The notes under the pieces: model-generated
What the model saw: the letters and a program-made list of their open reading frames with translations, nothing else
Databases searched by the model: none
What the model was told of the DNA's origin: nothing
Position numbers and translations under genes: made by a program
Source of the DNA: Costus lasius
Lineage: Eukaryota; Streptophyta; Magnoliopsida; Zingiberales; Costaceae
Reading direction: 5' to 3'
Length of the DNA: 64,000 nucleotides
Assembly: GCA_027563935.2 (NCBI GenBank)
Contig: CM050451.1
Span: forward strand, 101,087,565 to 101,151,564
In this document: positions 53,493-64,000 of the stretch, piece by piece
Numbering within the stretch: position 1 is the first letter of the stretch
How the letters are laid out: every line of letters begins with the position of its first letter

Positions 53493-55206
53493 TGTTGGGG
53501 TATGCCCTTAAGGCTAATGTTTGAGGCCTTGGGATTGTAAAAGTATCATGTAATAAACTCTTATGTTTATAATAGGTATGTTTATTATTCAGGTTGTTAC
53601 CTTGTCTGCAGTAATAAGAGTACTTCTGAATAATGTCTCAAAGCTGTTTAGCTAGGCTGACAGGCTATAAGTCCTTAGTCGAGATATCTTGGTGAACTTG
53701 AGACAGCCTTGATATGATTGAGACTAATATGTGTGCTAATCTTATAGGATGCTTCGAGCATGGAATAAGATGTAGACTCATGGGTACATTGGATGTACTG
53801 GACAGACCCTTCTAGGATATTCAATTGTTTGTCGCAATGTGAATAATCCTTGAAAGCAGCAAGTGGCACATTTCCTTTGACTTGAGATCACTTGTGTTTC
53901 TAAATGATGATTGTCATCGTTTTGAGGTAGTTCAATATCATTTGAAACATAATGATTATAGACTATCTTGGATGGTGAGCTTGAGTCATGTTAGGGCACT
54001 AGTGATAGATAAAGGATTGCCGTCTCCTTGTTTAAGGAGTGTGATGTTCTAAAGGGCCCCCCTATATGAGATGATTGAGAAAGTGTATGGCCATACCCAG
54101 ATGACTATGTTCATCTGATCTAATCATGCTCATCATATTGGAGTTACAGGCTTGACATGCTTGTCCAATAAGAACATCCAGTGGCAAAGGAAACATGCAT
54201 GCCTCGTGAGTTTGATTCACACTTGTGCCATGGTTTGGGTGTAGTCTTGGAAGACTATTTCCTTTATATCGGGAGACAGTGATGTGTTGCTAGATACCCC
54301 TCACTGATCGTGATAATGAAAGTTATCGTTACCGACATTTAAAGGAAACCCTCGGGGTCGCACAATTTGATGATATGGCTTACTCATGTCAGATCGTGTG
54401 GACTGAATTGTTTTAGTTCAGTTAAAAGGAGAGTAGACTCTGATTGTAAGTGAGATCTGGTCTGATCATGTTTGATTGATTAGAGCTTAAGATCGGTAAG
54501 CTTCGATCGAGAGTATTGATGCTAGATCAGTGAGATCAAGTGCATCAAGAAATGTATGGCTAGATCTTGAACCTTCATGGTTCATATTAGATTTAGACCA
54601 TGACATGGTTTGGTTTGGTCTTGGTTTGATTTGGTCGTTGGACCAAAGTCAATTGAACCGGTTCTAGGATGTGAACGCATGGTTCAAGTTAATTAAGCGT
54701 TTTGATGAGTTCGCTAAGTGTGAATGTGTGGAGTGAAGACTTACCATATATGGAAGTCTCAACGCCAAAACGCTTAAGCCAAGAAACGCTTTTGTTTGAT
54801 GGCTTCTCTCTTGGGCGAAAGGTGGTGCTCTTGATGTATCATCGCCGAGAGTTGAGAGAAGGATTCGGCAAGCCAAATCAAGAAGACATCCAAGGATTCT
54901 CCTTCAAGCGATTTGGATTCTTGAAGCCCTTTGCTAGCACAAAGGACGACAAGGAGCAAGCCAACTTCTTCTTGTGTGCGCGCCTTGTGGAGGAGACCTA
55001 TCTTGTTCTCTTGATTCCAAGTCGCCATCTTCCTCATGGCTTTGGTATAGATCTAAACTCCATCTTGTTGATCATATTATCTTGCTAAGATCCATGAAAA
55101 CCCTAGCTTCCGCTTGAAAGTTTTGATGCGCCACCCTAAAGGGTTTTCGCCCCCCTCTTGAAAGGGGTTTTATATGCATGCGCTCCCCCTTGAAGGGGAC
55201 CCTTCA
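53493..55206 (+). repeat. Copia-5 3' LTR
   Basis: 1714 bases, preceded by the polypurine tract AAGTGGGAGA (53482-53491). CTAGCA hairpin at 54928-54945. Confidence 0.97.
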
Positions 55207-55211
55207 GTTCC

Positions 55212-55651
55212 CATGAACGCCAAATGACTTGAACGCTCCATTCAACTCTCGTCTCCTTGTTCTTGCTTGACGAGACTTTGGCGTGGAGAAGGCGAGGTCT
55301 TGGTGTGGAGGTTCGGCAAGCCTAGACATCATCTCTCATTTCCTTACCATACGAGAGGGACCCTTGAAGGACCTTGCTAGCACAAGGATCTCCAAGGAGC
55401 AAGCACATCATCTTGTGTGCGTCAACTAGGGAGAAGATCCCTTTTCGATCTTTCTCTTCCAAGTCGCCATCTTCTTCATGGCTTTGGTATGGATCTAAAC
55501 TTCATCAAGTTGATCATATTATCTTGCTAAGATCCATGAAAAACCCTTGCTTCCGCTTGCAATTTTTTATGCGCCACCCTTAAGGGTTTTCCGCCCCCCC
55601 TCTTGAAAGGGGTTTCATCTGCTTGCGCTCCCCCTTGAAGGGGACTCTTCA
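55212..55651 (+). repeat. Copia-4 5' LTR, second part
   Basis: Matches the last 440 or so bases of the copia-4 3' LTR (from about 62629), ends GGGGACTCTTCA, and is followed by the primer-binding site. CTAGCA hairpin at 55372-55387, stem CCTTG/CAAGG. Confidence 0.95.
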
Positions 55652-55653
55652 AT

Positions 55654-55665
55654 TGGTATCAGAGC
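55654..55665 (+). other. Primer-binding site of copia-4
   Basis: TGGTATCAGAGC, two bases after the LTR end. Confidence 0.94.
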
Positions 55666-57450
55666 ATGCGGTTCAAGCATGTAATATGATTGCTTGGTAT
55701 ATTTTGTGATCCTTGGTTGCGCATTTACTTGTATGCTTAGATCTTGTTGACATGCGAAACTTACATGTTATTTCTTCATGCGAAAGTAAGATGTTTACCT
55801 TGTGTTGGCGCATGTTGTTTGTTCATCTTGTCGCATGTCTTGTGTTGGCGCTTAGTTCATGTTATTTTATCAAAAACCTAACATGCGCGCCTATGACTAG
55901 ATCTAAGTGGCACCTACTATAAACCCTTAGATGGGTTGATGGGGTTGAAGTCACCTCTAGGTTAGATCCAATAGTCTGATCAGACCATCTGACAGCCGAG
56001 ATGGATCGACCAGATGGCACCTGTGCGCAAGCACGAGGTGGCTATAGGTCGATTGCATCTTAGGCGTGTAGCGAGGTCTGGTTGAGACAACCATTGAACA
56101 CACATGAGTTAGGCCCGGGGTCACACCCGCTTGCCAGACCTCATGAGGGTTGTTCAGCCCTTGGCGCATGCATGGTTGACCATTAGGTCAACTCGAGTCA
56201 GTTAGGACTTGGTGCATGCAAGGGGCAGAGGATCTGACTAGATGAATGAGTGGATCCCTATCAATGGACCATTGTAAGGTTGTAGGGCACATAAGAAAAT
56301 TAAAATTGATGCCAATGGGGTTTTCAAAATTTATTTTCTTTTAATTGGATCACATGTTGATTGATGCCTATGCTTGTTTATTTATTCTTATGTGGGTGCC
56401 CAATTTAATGTGTGCTGTGCTGGGGCCTGCGTGCCTGGAATTAAACCTGTAAATTAATATTATTGTGATCTGCGAATCATTTTTTAATTAATTTATTGTA
56501 TAATTGACCTGCGAGTCAAACTTGTCTAGATAGATCAAAATGTATTTTGATTAGACAAGAGCACAAAGGCACACATCCCAGAGGGGCATTCACCTGGTGG
56601 CGCACCTGAGGTGCTCTTGGCGCAAGGGCCCTGGGTTGGACCAGATGAGATGCTAAAGACCCAAGAAGAGCAAGTGAAGACTTAAGTATCTTAAGGTCTT
56701 ACTTAGGCTATGGGCTTTTACCACATAAGATCCATGCTTTCTGTTATTGTTTATATAAGTAGAAAAGCATGATTTATTTATCTTCTGCTATAGCCATAGG
56801 ATATGCCTGATAGTAAGAAGATAAAAGACCGTTAAAATCCAAACGCTATAATATCAAGCACGTAATGCCTTCTGACGCGAAACCTCACTGTTCTGACTAT
56901 CGTTGGAGCCGTGTTGTACCCACTCAGTGGGCACGTCCATCTATCTTCAGACGGTGCGGGATTTTACCTGCGTGTTACAGAGAAGGGATTTATCGCTTCT
57001 CGTTGCTCAGCATAGCACGTGGTGGTCCAGGGAGTAGGTCGGGTCAGCTTGACCATGTAGGCTACATATGTGGCACATATGGTAGCACATGGAGGCAGCC
57101 ATCTGTGGGATCAGAGACTGTGTTGTACCAACTCAGTTGGCACAGTCTGCTGGATTGCCCAGGTGAAGGGGAATCGCACGGGTTGGCGATTGGCTGGGAC
57201 AGCCTACCAGAAAGTAGTGCTTGTCATCTCTGTGCATCTTATCTCGCCTGAGCAGGACGCGGAGACCAAGTATGAAATCTGGATCCCATCTCACTAAAAG
57301 AGTTCCACTCTTTCGGGCTGTTTTGCTGGATTTTTCAGCCAGATAAAATAGTGAGAAAAAGAATCTTTCTTAAGTCCTGGATTGATTCTATACATTGATA
57401 CTGACCTTGCTGTTCTTGCATTGTTGTAGATTCCTGCAGCAACGAACACC
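55666..57450 (+). other. Copia-4 untranslated leader
   Basis: No gene. CTGCGA hairpins are at 56465-56480 (one pair now a G-T wobble) and 56504-56519; an acceptor-like TTGTTGTAG precedes the gag ATG. Confidence 0.8.
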
Positions 57451-60400
57451 ATGAGCTTCAATGTGCGATCCCTACTGGAAAGGGAGAAGTTTGCTGGGCC
57501 AAACTTCTCAGACTGGTTCGGACACCTTAAGATCGTTCTTAAGGCAGAGAGGAAACTGTATGTCCTCGAGACGGCTGTGCCGCCTCAACCCGCTGCGAAC
57601 GCCGCAAGGGCGGTTCGTGATGCTTATGAAAAGCACGTCAATGATAGCATTGATGTCGCTTGCCTGATGCTAGCGTCTATGACGCCACTGCTGCAGCGTC
57701 AGCATGAGGATATGTCGGCTATAGAAATTATAGCGAACCTCAAGATGCTGTATGCTGCATAGGCGAGGACAGAACGCTATAATCTGACAAAGCTTTTCTT
57801 TCAGAGCAAACTGGCTGAAGGGAGCCCAGTGGGAGCTCACGTGCTCAAGATGATTGGGCACAAGGAGGCTCTGGAGAAACTGGGGCATACCATCAACCAG
57901 GAGCTTGCTGTAGACATTATTCTGCAGTCTCTCCCGCCCTCTTTCGATGCGTTCATTATTAATTTTAATATGAACAAGATCGATTGTACTCCGGCAGAGC
58001 TGCTGAATATGCTCTTGACAACTGAGGAGACTCTGAAGGGAAAGCCTTCAACCTCTGTCTTAATGGTTCCTTCTAGGAACAAGAAGAAGGGGAAGAAGGG
58101 CAAGGCCCCTGTCAAGAGCTACAGCAAGGCTCTGAAGCAAAAAGTTAAGCGGTCAAAGGAATACAGATGTTTCCACTGTGGCCAGCTGGGTCACTGGAAA
58201 AAGGACTGTAAAGCGCTCCAAGGAGATAAGAGGGGAAGCATTGCTTCTGGCTCAGGTATATATGTGACTGAGGTCATGTTATCTTCTTCTTCTATTTCAT
58301 GGGTGTTGGACACTGCATGTGGAGTTCACATTTGTTCAAATGTGCAGGAACTCAAGAGAAGAAGGCAGGTGGGACAGCATGAGGTAGACCTACGCGTTGG
58401 AAACGGGGCACGGGTTGCTGCTGTTGCTGTAGGAGACTATTTCATTTCTTTACCATCTGGCATTGTATTGGAATTAAACAATTGTTATTTTGTACCCAGT
58501 ATAACCAAGAATATTATCTCAATTCCTGCTCTTGTCAGGAAAGGATTTGCCTTTGAATGCAATATTTCAAAGTGTGTACTTTCTCTTGATAATATTGTTT
58601 ATGCTACTGGTTCAATTAACAATGGGTTATTCATGTTGGACATGGAATATTCTATACAAAACATTGATAATAAGAAAGCCAAGTATGCTGAAGACAGCAC
58701 CTTGTTATGGCATAGTCGTTTAGGCCATATTAACAAGAAGCGCATTAAGCGGTTGCATGATCATGGACTGCTGGGATCATTCTCCTATGAGGAGATTGAT
58801 ACATGCAAAGCTTGTTTGATGGGTAAAATGACGAAGTCACCTTTTCCTAACAAAGGTCAAAGGGCTTCAGGTTTACTTAACCTTATACACAGTGATGTGT
58901 ATGGGCCGTTTAGTAAACATGCCAGAGGTGGCTATCAGTACTTCATTACATTTACTGATGATTTCAGTAGATATGGTTATGTCTATCTAATGAGACATAA
59001 GAGTGAATCCTTTGACAAGTTCAAAGAGTTCAAGAATGAAGTACAGAATCAGCTAGGCCGAAATATCAAGGCACTTCGTTCTGATCGAGGTGGAGAATAC
59101 CTGAGTCATGCGTTTACTGACTATCTGAAGGAGTGTGGGATTATCTCACAGCTCACTCCGCCAGGAACACCGCAATGGAATGGTGTGTCCGAGAGGAGAA
59201 ATAGAACGTTACTTGATATGGTTCGTTCTATGATGAGTCAGGCTACTCTTCCATATTCCTTTTGGGGATTTGCACTGGAAACAGCTGCAAAGGTACTAAA
59301 CCGAGTGCCATCCAAGGCAGTTTCTAAGACTCCATATGAGTTATGGTATGGGAAACAGCCGAGCCTGACATTTATCAGGATCTGGGGTTGCGAGGCTTAT
59401 GTCAAAAAGCTCGCCTCTGGGAAACTGGAGAACAGATCTGAAAAATGCGTCTTTGTCGGTTACCCTAAGGAAACTAAGGGTTATTATTTCTACGATCCCA
59501 AAGAGAACAAAGTATTTGTTGCTCGGACGGCCATATTTCTTGAGAAGGAGTTTCTTCTGCAAGAAGCCAGTGGGAGAGAAATAAAGCTGGATGAGAATCC
59601 AGAGGAAGGACAAAGTAGTCAAGCACAGCTGGATGAGCCTGAGCCGGTGGATCAGGTTATTGAACAACCTGAGGCTCAGATATCACGGGAACCGCGAAGA
59701 TCGGGAAGGATCCGTCGTCAGCCTGAGCGCTATGACGGAGTCTACATCATTGATAATGATGAACCCCTTACTTATGCGGATGCGGTCAGTGGACCGGAGT
59801 CAGCTAGATGGCTTGAAGCTATGCGAGCCGAGATGGACTCCATGTCAGATAACCAGGTCTGGGATTTGGTTGATCCGCCTCCGGGAGTAATCCCTATAGG
59901 CTGTAAATGGATCTTCAAGAAGAAGATTGACATGGATGGTAACGTGGTTACCTATAAAGGCAGGCTAGTTGCGAAAGGTTTCAAACAAATCTACGGGATA
60001 GATTATGATGAAACTTTCTCTCCTGTAGCCATGTTCAAGTCTATTCGGATTCTTTTCGCGATAGCAGCATATTACGATTATGAGATCTGGCAGATGGATG
60101 TGAAAACAGCTTTCCTTAATGGAAATCTGGATGAGGATGTGTATATGACACAACCTGAAGGTTTCACTAATCCATCAGATCGTCATAAAATATGCAAACT
60201 AAAGAAGTCCATTTATGGACTGAAACAAGCATCTAGAAGCTGGAATATTCGTTTTGATGAATCAATCTCTGAGTTTGGTTTCATCAAGAACGAAGATGAC
60301 CCGTGTGTATATAAGAGGTTTAGTGGGAGCGTGATTACATTCCTAGTCCTCTACGTCGATGACATCTTGATCATTGGAAATGATATTCCAGAAATGCATG

Positions 60401-61335
60401 CGGTTAAGGCATGGCTAAGGAAATGTTTCCAGATGAAAGATTTAGGAGAAGCAGCCTATGTATTAGGTGTGAAGATCTACAGGGATAGATCTAAGAGGCT
60501 TCTCGGGCTGTGCCAGAGTACTTACATCGATAAAGTCCTGGAGAGATTCCATTTAGAGAATTCTAAAAGGGGATATCTTCCAGTCAGACATGGTCTGAAT
60601 CTTTCGAAGAGTCAGTGTCCACAAACACAGACTGAGAAAGATGAAATGGACAATACGCCTTATGCTTCGGCTATTGGATCCATTATGTATGCGATGTTGT
60701 GTACTCGCCCAGACGTCGCTTACGGGTTAAGCGTGACCAGTCGATTCCAAAGTAATCCAGGTATGGCGCACTGGATTGCAGTTAAGAACATTATAAAATA
60801 TCTGCGGAGGACCAAAGATATGTTCTTGATATATGGTGGTCAGGAAGAACTCAGTATAGAAGGATATACTGACGCTTCGTTCCAGTCGGACCAGGATGAT
60901 TTCCGATCGCAATCAGGCTATGTTTTTAGCTTGAATGGTGGAGCGGTGGTGTGGAAAAGTTTCAAACAGTCAACTGTTGCTGATTCCACAACAGAAGCCG
61001 AGTATGTTGCAGCCTCGGAAGCATCCAAGGAGGCAGTGTGGATTCGTAAGTTCGTGAGAGAACTTGGTGTTGTTCCTTCGAGTGTCGATCCTTTGGTTAT
61101 CTTCTGTGATAACACTGGAGCCATCGCACAAGCAAAGGAACCACGGTCGCACCAGAAGTCCAAGCACATACAGAGACGATTTCACTTGATCCGGGAGATC
61201 ATAGATCGTGGCGAGATCAAAATATGCAAGGTTCATACAGACGACAATCTGGCTGACCCGCTTACCAAGCCTCTGGCGCAGCAGAAGCATGAGAAGCACT
61301 GTAATAACATGGGTTTGAGATTTCTCAACCATTAG
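57451..61335 (+). pseudogene. Copia-4 gag-pol, one nonsense codon
   Basis: 1294 codons in one frame, colinear with copia-2, but TAG at 57760-57762 replaces the CAG (Gln) present in the other copies, ending gag at residue 103. Everything after it is open to 61335: zinc knuckle, Asp-Thr-Ala protease, DD35E integrase, YVDD RT and RNase H. The next ATG is at 57829. The C-to-T change in a CAG context is what deamination of a methylated cytosine would give. Confidence 0.96.
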
Positions 61336-61344
61336 ATTAAGTGC

Positions 61345-61354
61345 AAGTGGGAGA
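61345..61354 (+). other. Polypurine tract of copia-4
   Basis: AAGTGGGAGA, one base before the 3' LTR. Confidence 0.9.
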
Positions 61355-61355
61355 T

Positions 61356-63069
61356 TGTTGGGGTATGCCCTTAAGGCTAATGTTTGAGGCCTTGGGATTG
61401 TATCAGTATCATGTAATAAACTCTTATGTTTATAAAGGCATGGTTATTATTCAGGTTGTTACCTTGTCTGCTGTAATAAGTGTACTACTGAATAATGTCT
61501 CAAAGCTGTTCAGCTAGGCTGACATGCTAAATGTCCTTAGTCGATATATCTTGGTGAACATGAGACAGCCTTGATATGGTTAAGACTAATATGTGTTCTA
61601 ATCTTATAGGATGCTTCGAGCATGGAATAAGATGTAGACTCATGGGTACATTGGATGTACTGGACAGACCCTACTAGGATATTCAATTGCTTGTCACAAT
61701 GTGAATAATCCTTGTATGCTACAAGTGGCACATGTCCTTTGACTTGAGATCACTTGTGTTCCTAAATGATGAATGTCATTGTTTTGAGGTAGTTCAATAT
61801 CATTTGAAATATAATGGTTATAGACTATCTTGGATAATGATCATGAGTCAGGTTAGGACACTAGTGATAGATAAAGGATTGCCGTCTCCTTGTTTAAGGA
61901 GTGTGATGTTCTAAGGCCCCCCCCTATATGAGATGATTGAGAAAGTGTATGGCCATACCCAGATGACTATGTTCATCTGATTTAATCATGCTCATCGTAT
62001 TGGAGTCACAAGCTTGACACGCTTGTCCAATAAGAACATCCAGTGGCAAAGGATACATGTATGCCTTGTGAAGTGGATTCACACTTGTGCTATGGTTTGG
62101 GTGTAGTCTTGGAAGACTCTTTCCTTTATATCGGGAGACAGTGATGTGTTGCTAGATACCCCTCACTGATCGTGATAATGTAAATTATTGTTACCGACAT
62201 TTAAAGGAAACCCTTAGGGTCGCACAATTTGATGATATGGCTTACTTGAGTCAGATCGTGTGGACTGAATTGTTTGGGTTCAGTTTAAAGGGATTTAATC
62301 TCTGATTGTAAGTGAGATCTGGTCTGATCATGTTTGATTGATTAGGGCTTGAGATCGGTAAGCTTCGATCGAGAGAGATGATGCTAGATCGGTGAGATCA
62401 AGAGCATCATGAGATGAATGGTTAGATTGGAAACCTTAGGGTTTAGTTGATCTAGACCGATTGGCTTGGGCTGGCTTGGTTTGGCCTTTGGACCGAACAC
62501 ATTTACTTTGAACCGGTTCAAGAGCTTGAACGTATGGTTCATTGTTTTGGCGTTTTGATCGATTTAGTGATCATGAACGCATGGCTTAATGGATTTTCCA
62601 ATTTTGGAAAGTCATTTAGCGCATGTTCCCTTGAACGCCAAATGACTTGAACGCTCCATTCAACTCTCGTCTCCTTGCTCTTGCTTGACGAGACTTTGGC
62701 GTGGAGAAGGCGAGGTCTTGGTGTGGAGGTTCGGCAAGCCTAGACATCATCTCTCATTTCCTTACCATACGAGAGGGACCCTTGAAGGACCTTGCTAGCA
62801 CAAGGATCTCCAAGGAGCAAGCACATCATCTTGTGTGCGTCAACTAGGGAGAAGATCCCTTTTCGATCTTTCTCTTCCAAGTCGCCATCTTCCTCATGGC
62901 TTTGGTATGGATCTAAACTTCATCAAGTTGATCATATTATCTTGCTAAGATCCATGAAAAACCCTTGCTTCCGCTTGCAATTTTTTATGCGCCACCCTTA
63001 AGGGTTTTTCGCCCCCCCTCTTGAAAGGGGTTTCATCTGCTTGCGCTCCCCCTTGAAGGGGACTCTTCA
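61356..63069 (+). repeat. Copia-4 3' LTR
   Basis: 1714 bases, uninterrupted, TGTTGGGG to GGGACTCTTCA. The double hairpin is at 62507-62541 and the CTAGCA hairpin at 62790-62805. Followed by the TCAAC duplication and gypsy-4 gag. Confidence 0.97.
62790..62805 (+). promoter_or_regulatory. CTAGCA-loop hairpin, copia-4 3' LTR
   Basis: CCTTG and CAAGG pair perfectly around CTAGCA (62795-62800). Confidence 0.6.
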
Positions 63070-63074
63070 TCAAC

Positions 63075-64000
63075 AACCATTCAATTTTAGACCTAGGGAA
63101 TATAGGGACCATGATGTGCAACGTGCCATCAAAATCAACCCCCCTACCTTTAGTGGATCTTTGAACCCCAAAGAATTCCTAGATTGGTCTACCAAGTTAG
63201 ATCAATACTTTGACTATAGTCTCATGCATAATGATAGCAAGGTTAGGTTCACAAGTGCCTTCTAGAAGGACCCGCTAGGCTCTATTGGACCCATGTTGAA
63301 AGAACCGTAGAAAGGGATGGTAGGCCACCTATTGAAACTTGGGATGAGATGAAATTTCAACTTAAGCAAAAATATGTCCCTCCCGGCTTCATGCAAAAAC
63401 ATAAGGATGAGCTTGGTAGCCATACCCAAGGATCCTCCGCCGTAGAAGCCTATCAAACCAAGTTAGAAGAACTCCTCATTAGGTGTGAAGTCATTGAAGA
63501 TCAAGGAATGACCTTAAGTAGGTTCAAAAATGGCCTTAGACTTGACAGTAAAAGAGCTCTAACCTACTTCCAATTAGATAGCCCAGAGATAGCTTATCAG
63601 AGGGCCATAGAGGTAGAGCAAGAACTTAAGAATAGAAAAGAGACCTTACCCACACGTCCTATCTATAGGCCTGCTCCCATGCACCACCCCTCTAGTTCAA
63701 TTCTGACCAAACCTAGGCCTACAGCCTGTAGACTACTCCACCTTCATGTACAACAACTGTAAGCAAAAGGGACACATTGCAAAGTATTGCACTAAGAAGG
63801 TCATGGTCCTGACTGAGGAGGAAGTAGACCCTAAACCCACCCTTGAGGAAAACCGTGACCAAGAAATTGAGGTCAATGACTATGACAGTAGTGTTGACAT
63901 CTTCAACACCCTAGGGGTAGTTAGATGTACTCTTGTTAAGCCTACCCCCACTGAAGACTGGCGTCGGACCAGCATCTTCCACACTTACACCAAGTGCCAT
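63075..64000 (+). pseudogene. Gypsy-4 gag (C-terminal part) and start of protease region
   Basis: Continues the gag frame after copia-4 with INPPTFSGSLNPKEFLDW, the usual start of the retrotransposon gag domain. A TAG at about 63263 and a nearby frame change precede the rest of the domain (RPPIETWDEMKFQLKQKY). A second frame change near 63715-63728 leads to a damaged zinc knuckle (CKQKGHIAKYC with the first Cys not evident) and an acidic linker into the pre-protease segment. It runs off the window. Two frameshifts and a stop make it non-functional. Confidence 0.82.

Larger units (their letters stand above)
48155..55206 (+). mobile_element. Copia-5: internally deleted copia element inside the copia-4 LTR
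   Basis: 7052 bases with LTRs of 1717 and 1714 bases, differing by a 3-base gap (near 49497 versus 54833) and about two substitutions, and target duplication GTTCC (48150-48154 and 55207-55211). Primer-binding site, leader and polypurine tract are present. About 2.05 kb of pol is missing, so it is non-autonomous. Confidence 0.97.
46882..63069 (+). mobile_element. Copia-4: full-length copia element inserted in gypsy-4 gag, itself split by copia-5
   Basis: Flanked by the duplication TCAAC (46877-46881 and 63070-63074). Its 5' LTR is in two pieces (46882-48154 and 55212-55651) because copia-5 landed in it. Together they give 1713 bases, against 1714 for the intact 3' LTR. About nine LTR-LTR differences were seen by eye, more than in copia-5, which fits the nesting order. 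The gag-pol has one nonsense codon. Confidence 0.97.
44679..64000 (+). mobile_element. Gypsy-4: Ty3/gypsy element, 5' LTR and gag, split by copia-4, runs off the window
   Basis: A complete 5' LTR (44679-46424), primer-binding site, and gag in two parts (46587-46881 and 63075 onward) separated by copia-4. Its left flank GAACC (44674-44678) is the expected target duplication; the right copy is outside the window. RT and integrase are not in view, so the gypsy call rests on gag style and the protease-proximal sequence. Confidence 0.82.

Overview
The window is a block of nested LTR retrotransposons from a plant nuclear genome. The basis is: Ty3/gypsy elements of three kinds (one with a C-terminal chromodomain, one Athila-like with a third ORF after pol); a Ty1/copia family with 1.7 kb LTRs resembling the Angela/Tork group; primer-binding sites matching plant initiator tRNA-Met; and a GC-ended hAT-type DNA transposon. 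An angiosperm is likely; the species cannot be told. I see no rRNA, tRNA gene, CRISPR array or ordinary host gene. The one non-retroelement protein is a RING-H2 ORF carried inside the hAT-like element.

Left nest (1-32500). The outermost in-window element is gypsy-2 (pol remnant from 28676 rightward). Copia-3 sits in its pol; its visible parts are 16690-17433, 26571-26697 and the 3' LTR 26719-28675. Copia-3 carries two insertions: gypsy-1 (window start to 16689) and copia-2 (17434-26570). Gypsy-1 is in turn split by copia-1 (3614-12718). Five-base target-site duplications (TSDs) confirm copia-1 (GAAAG) and copia-2 (AGGTG).

Middle (32500-44678). This is older, scrambled sequence: a reverse-strand gypsy tail fragment, a GC-rich tract of near-palindromic CACGGSCGTG words, a piece of a copia-3-type LTR, and then Athila-like gypsy-3. 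Gypsy-3 has a decayed integrase, five inverted-repeat units and an env-position pseudogene, and its integrase is split by a solo LTR of the copia-1 family (34077-35763, TSD CTTAA). Next come a reverse-strand gypsy LTR (gypsy-5, 40601-44678) and the hAT-like element inside it (41240-42867).

Right nest (44679-64000). Gypsy-4 (full 5' LTR, PBS, gag) is split by copia-4 (46882-63069, TSD TCAAC). The 5' LTR of copia-4 is split by copia-5 (48155-55206, TSD GTTCC), an internally deleted copy lacking reverse transcriptase and RNase H.

Copia-1, -2, -4, -5 and the solo LTR are one family. Only copia-2 has an unbroken 1294-residue gag-pol, and its LTRs differ at about two places by eye, so it is the best candidate for recent activity and could supply proteins to the broken copies. 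The most interesting signal is RNA-like structure in this family: several hairpins in the LTR and leader keep their pairing while their stem sequence changes between copies. One has an invariant CTAGCA loop containing a self-complementary core, which looks like a retroviral-type dimerisation (kissing-loop) hairpin, and a related hairpin occurs in the different copia-3 family.
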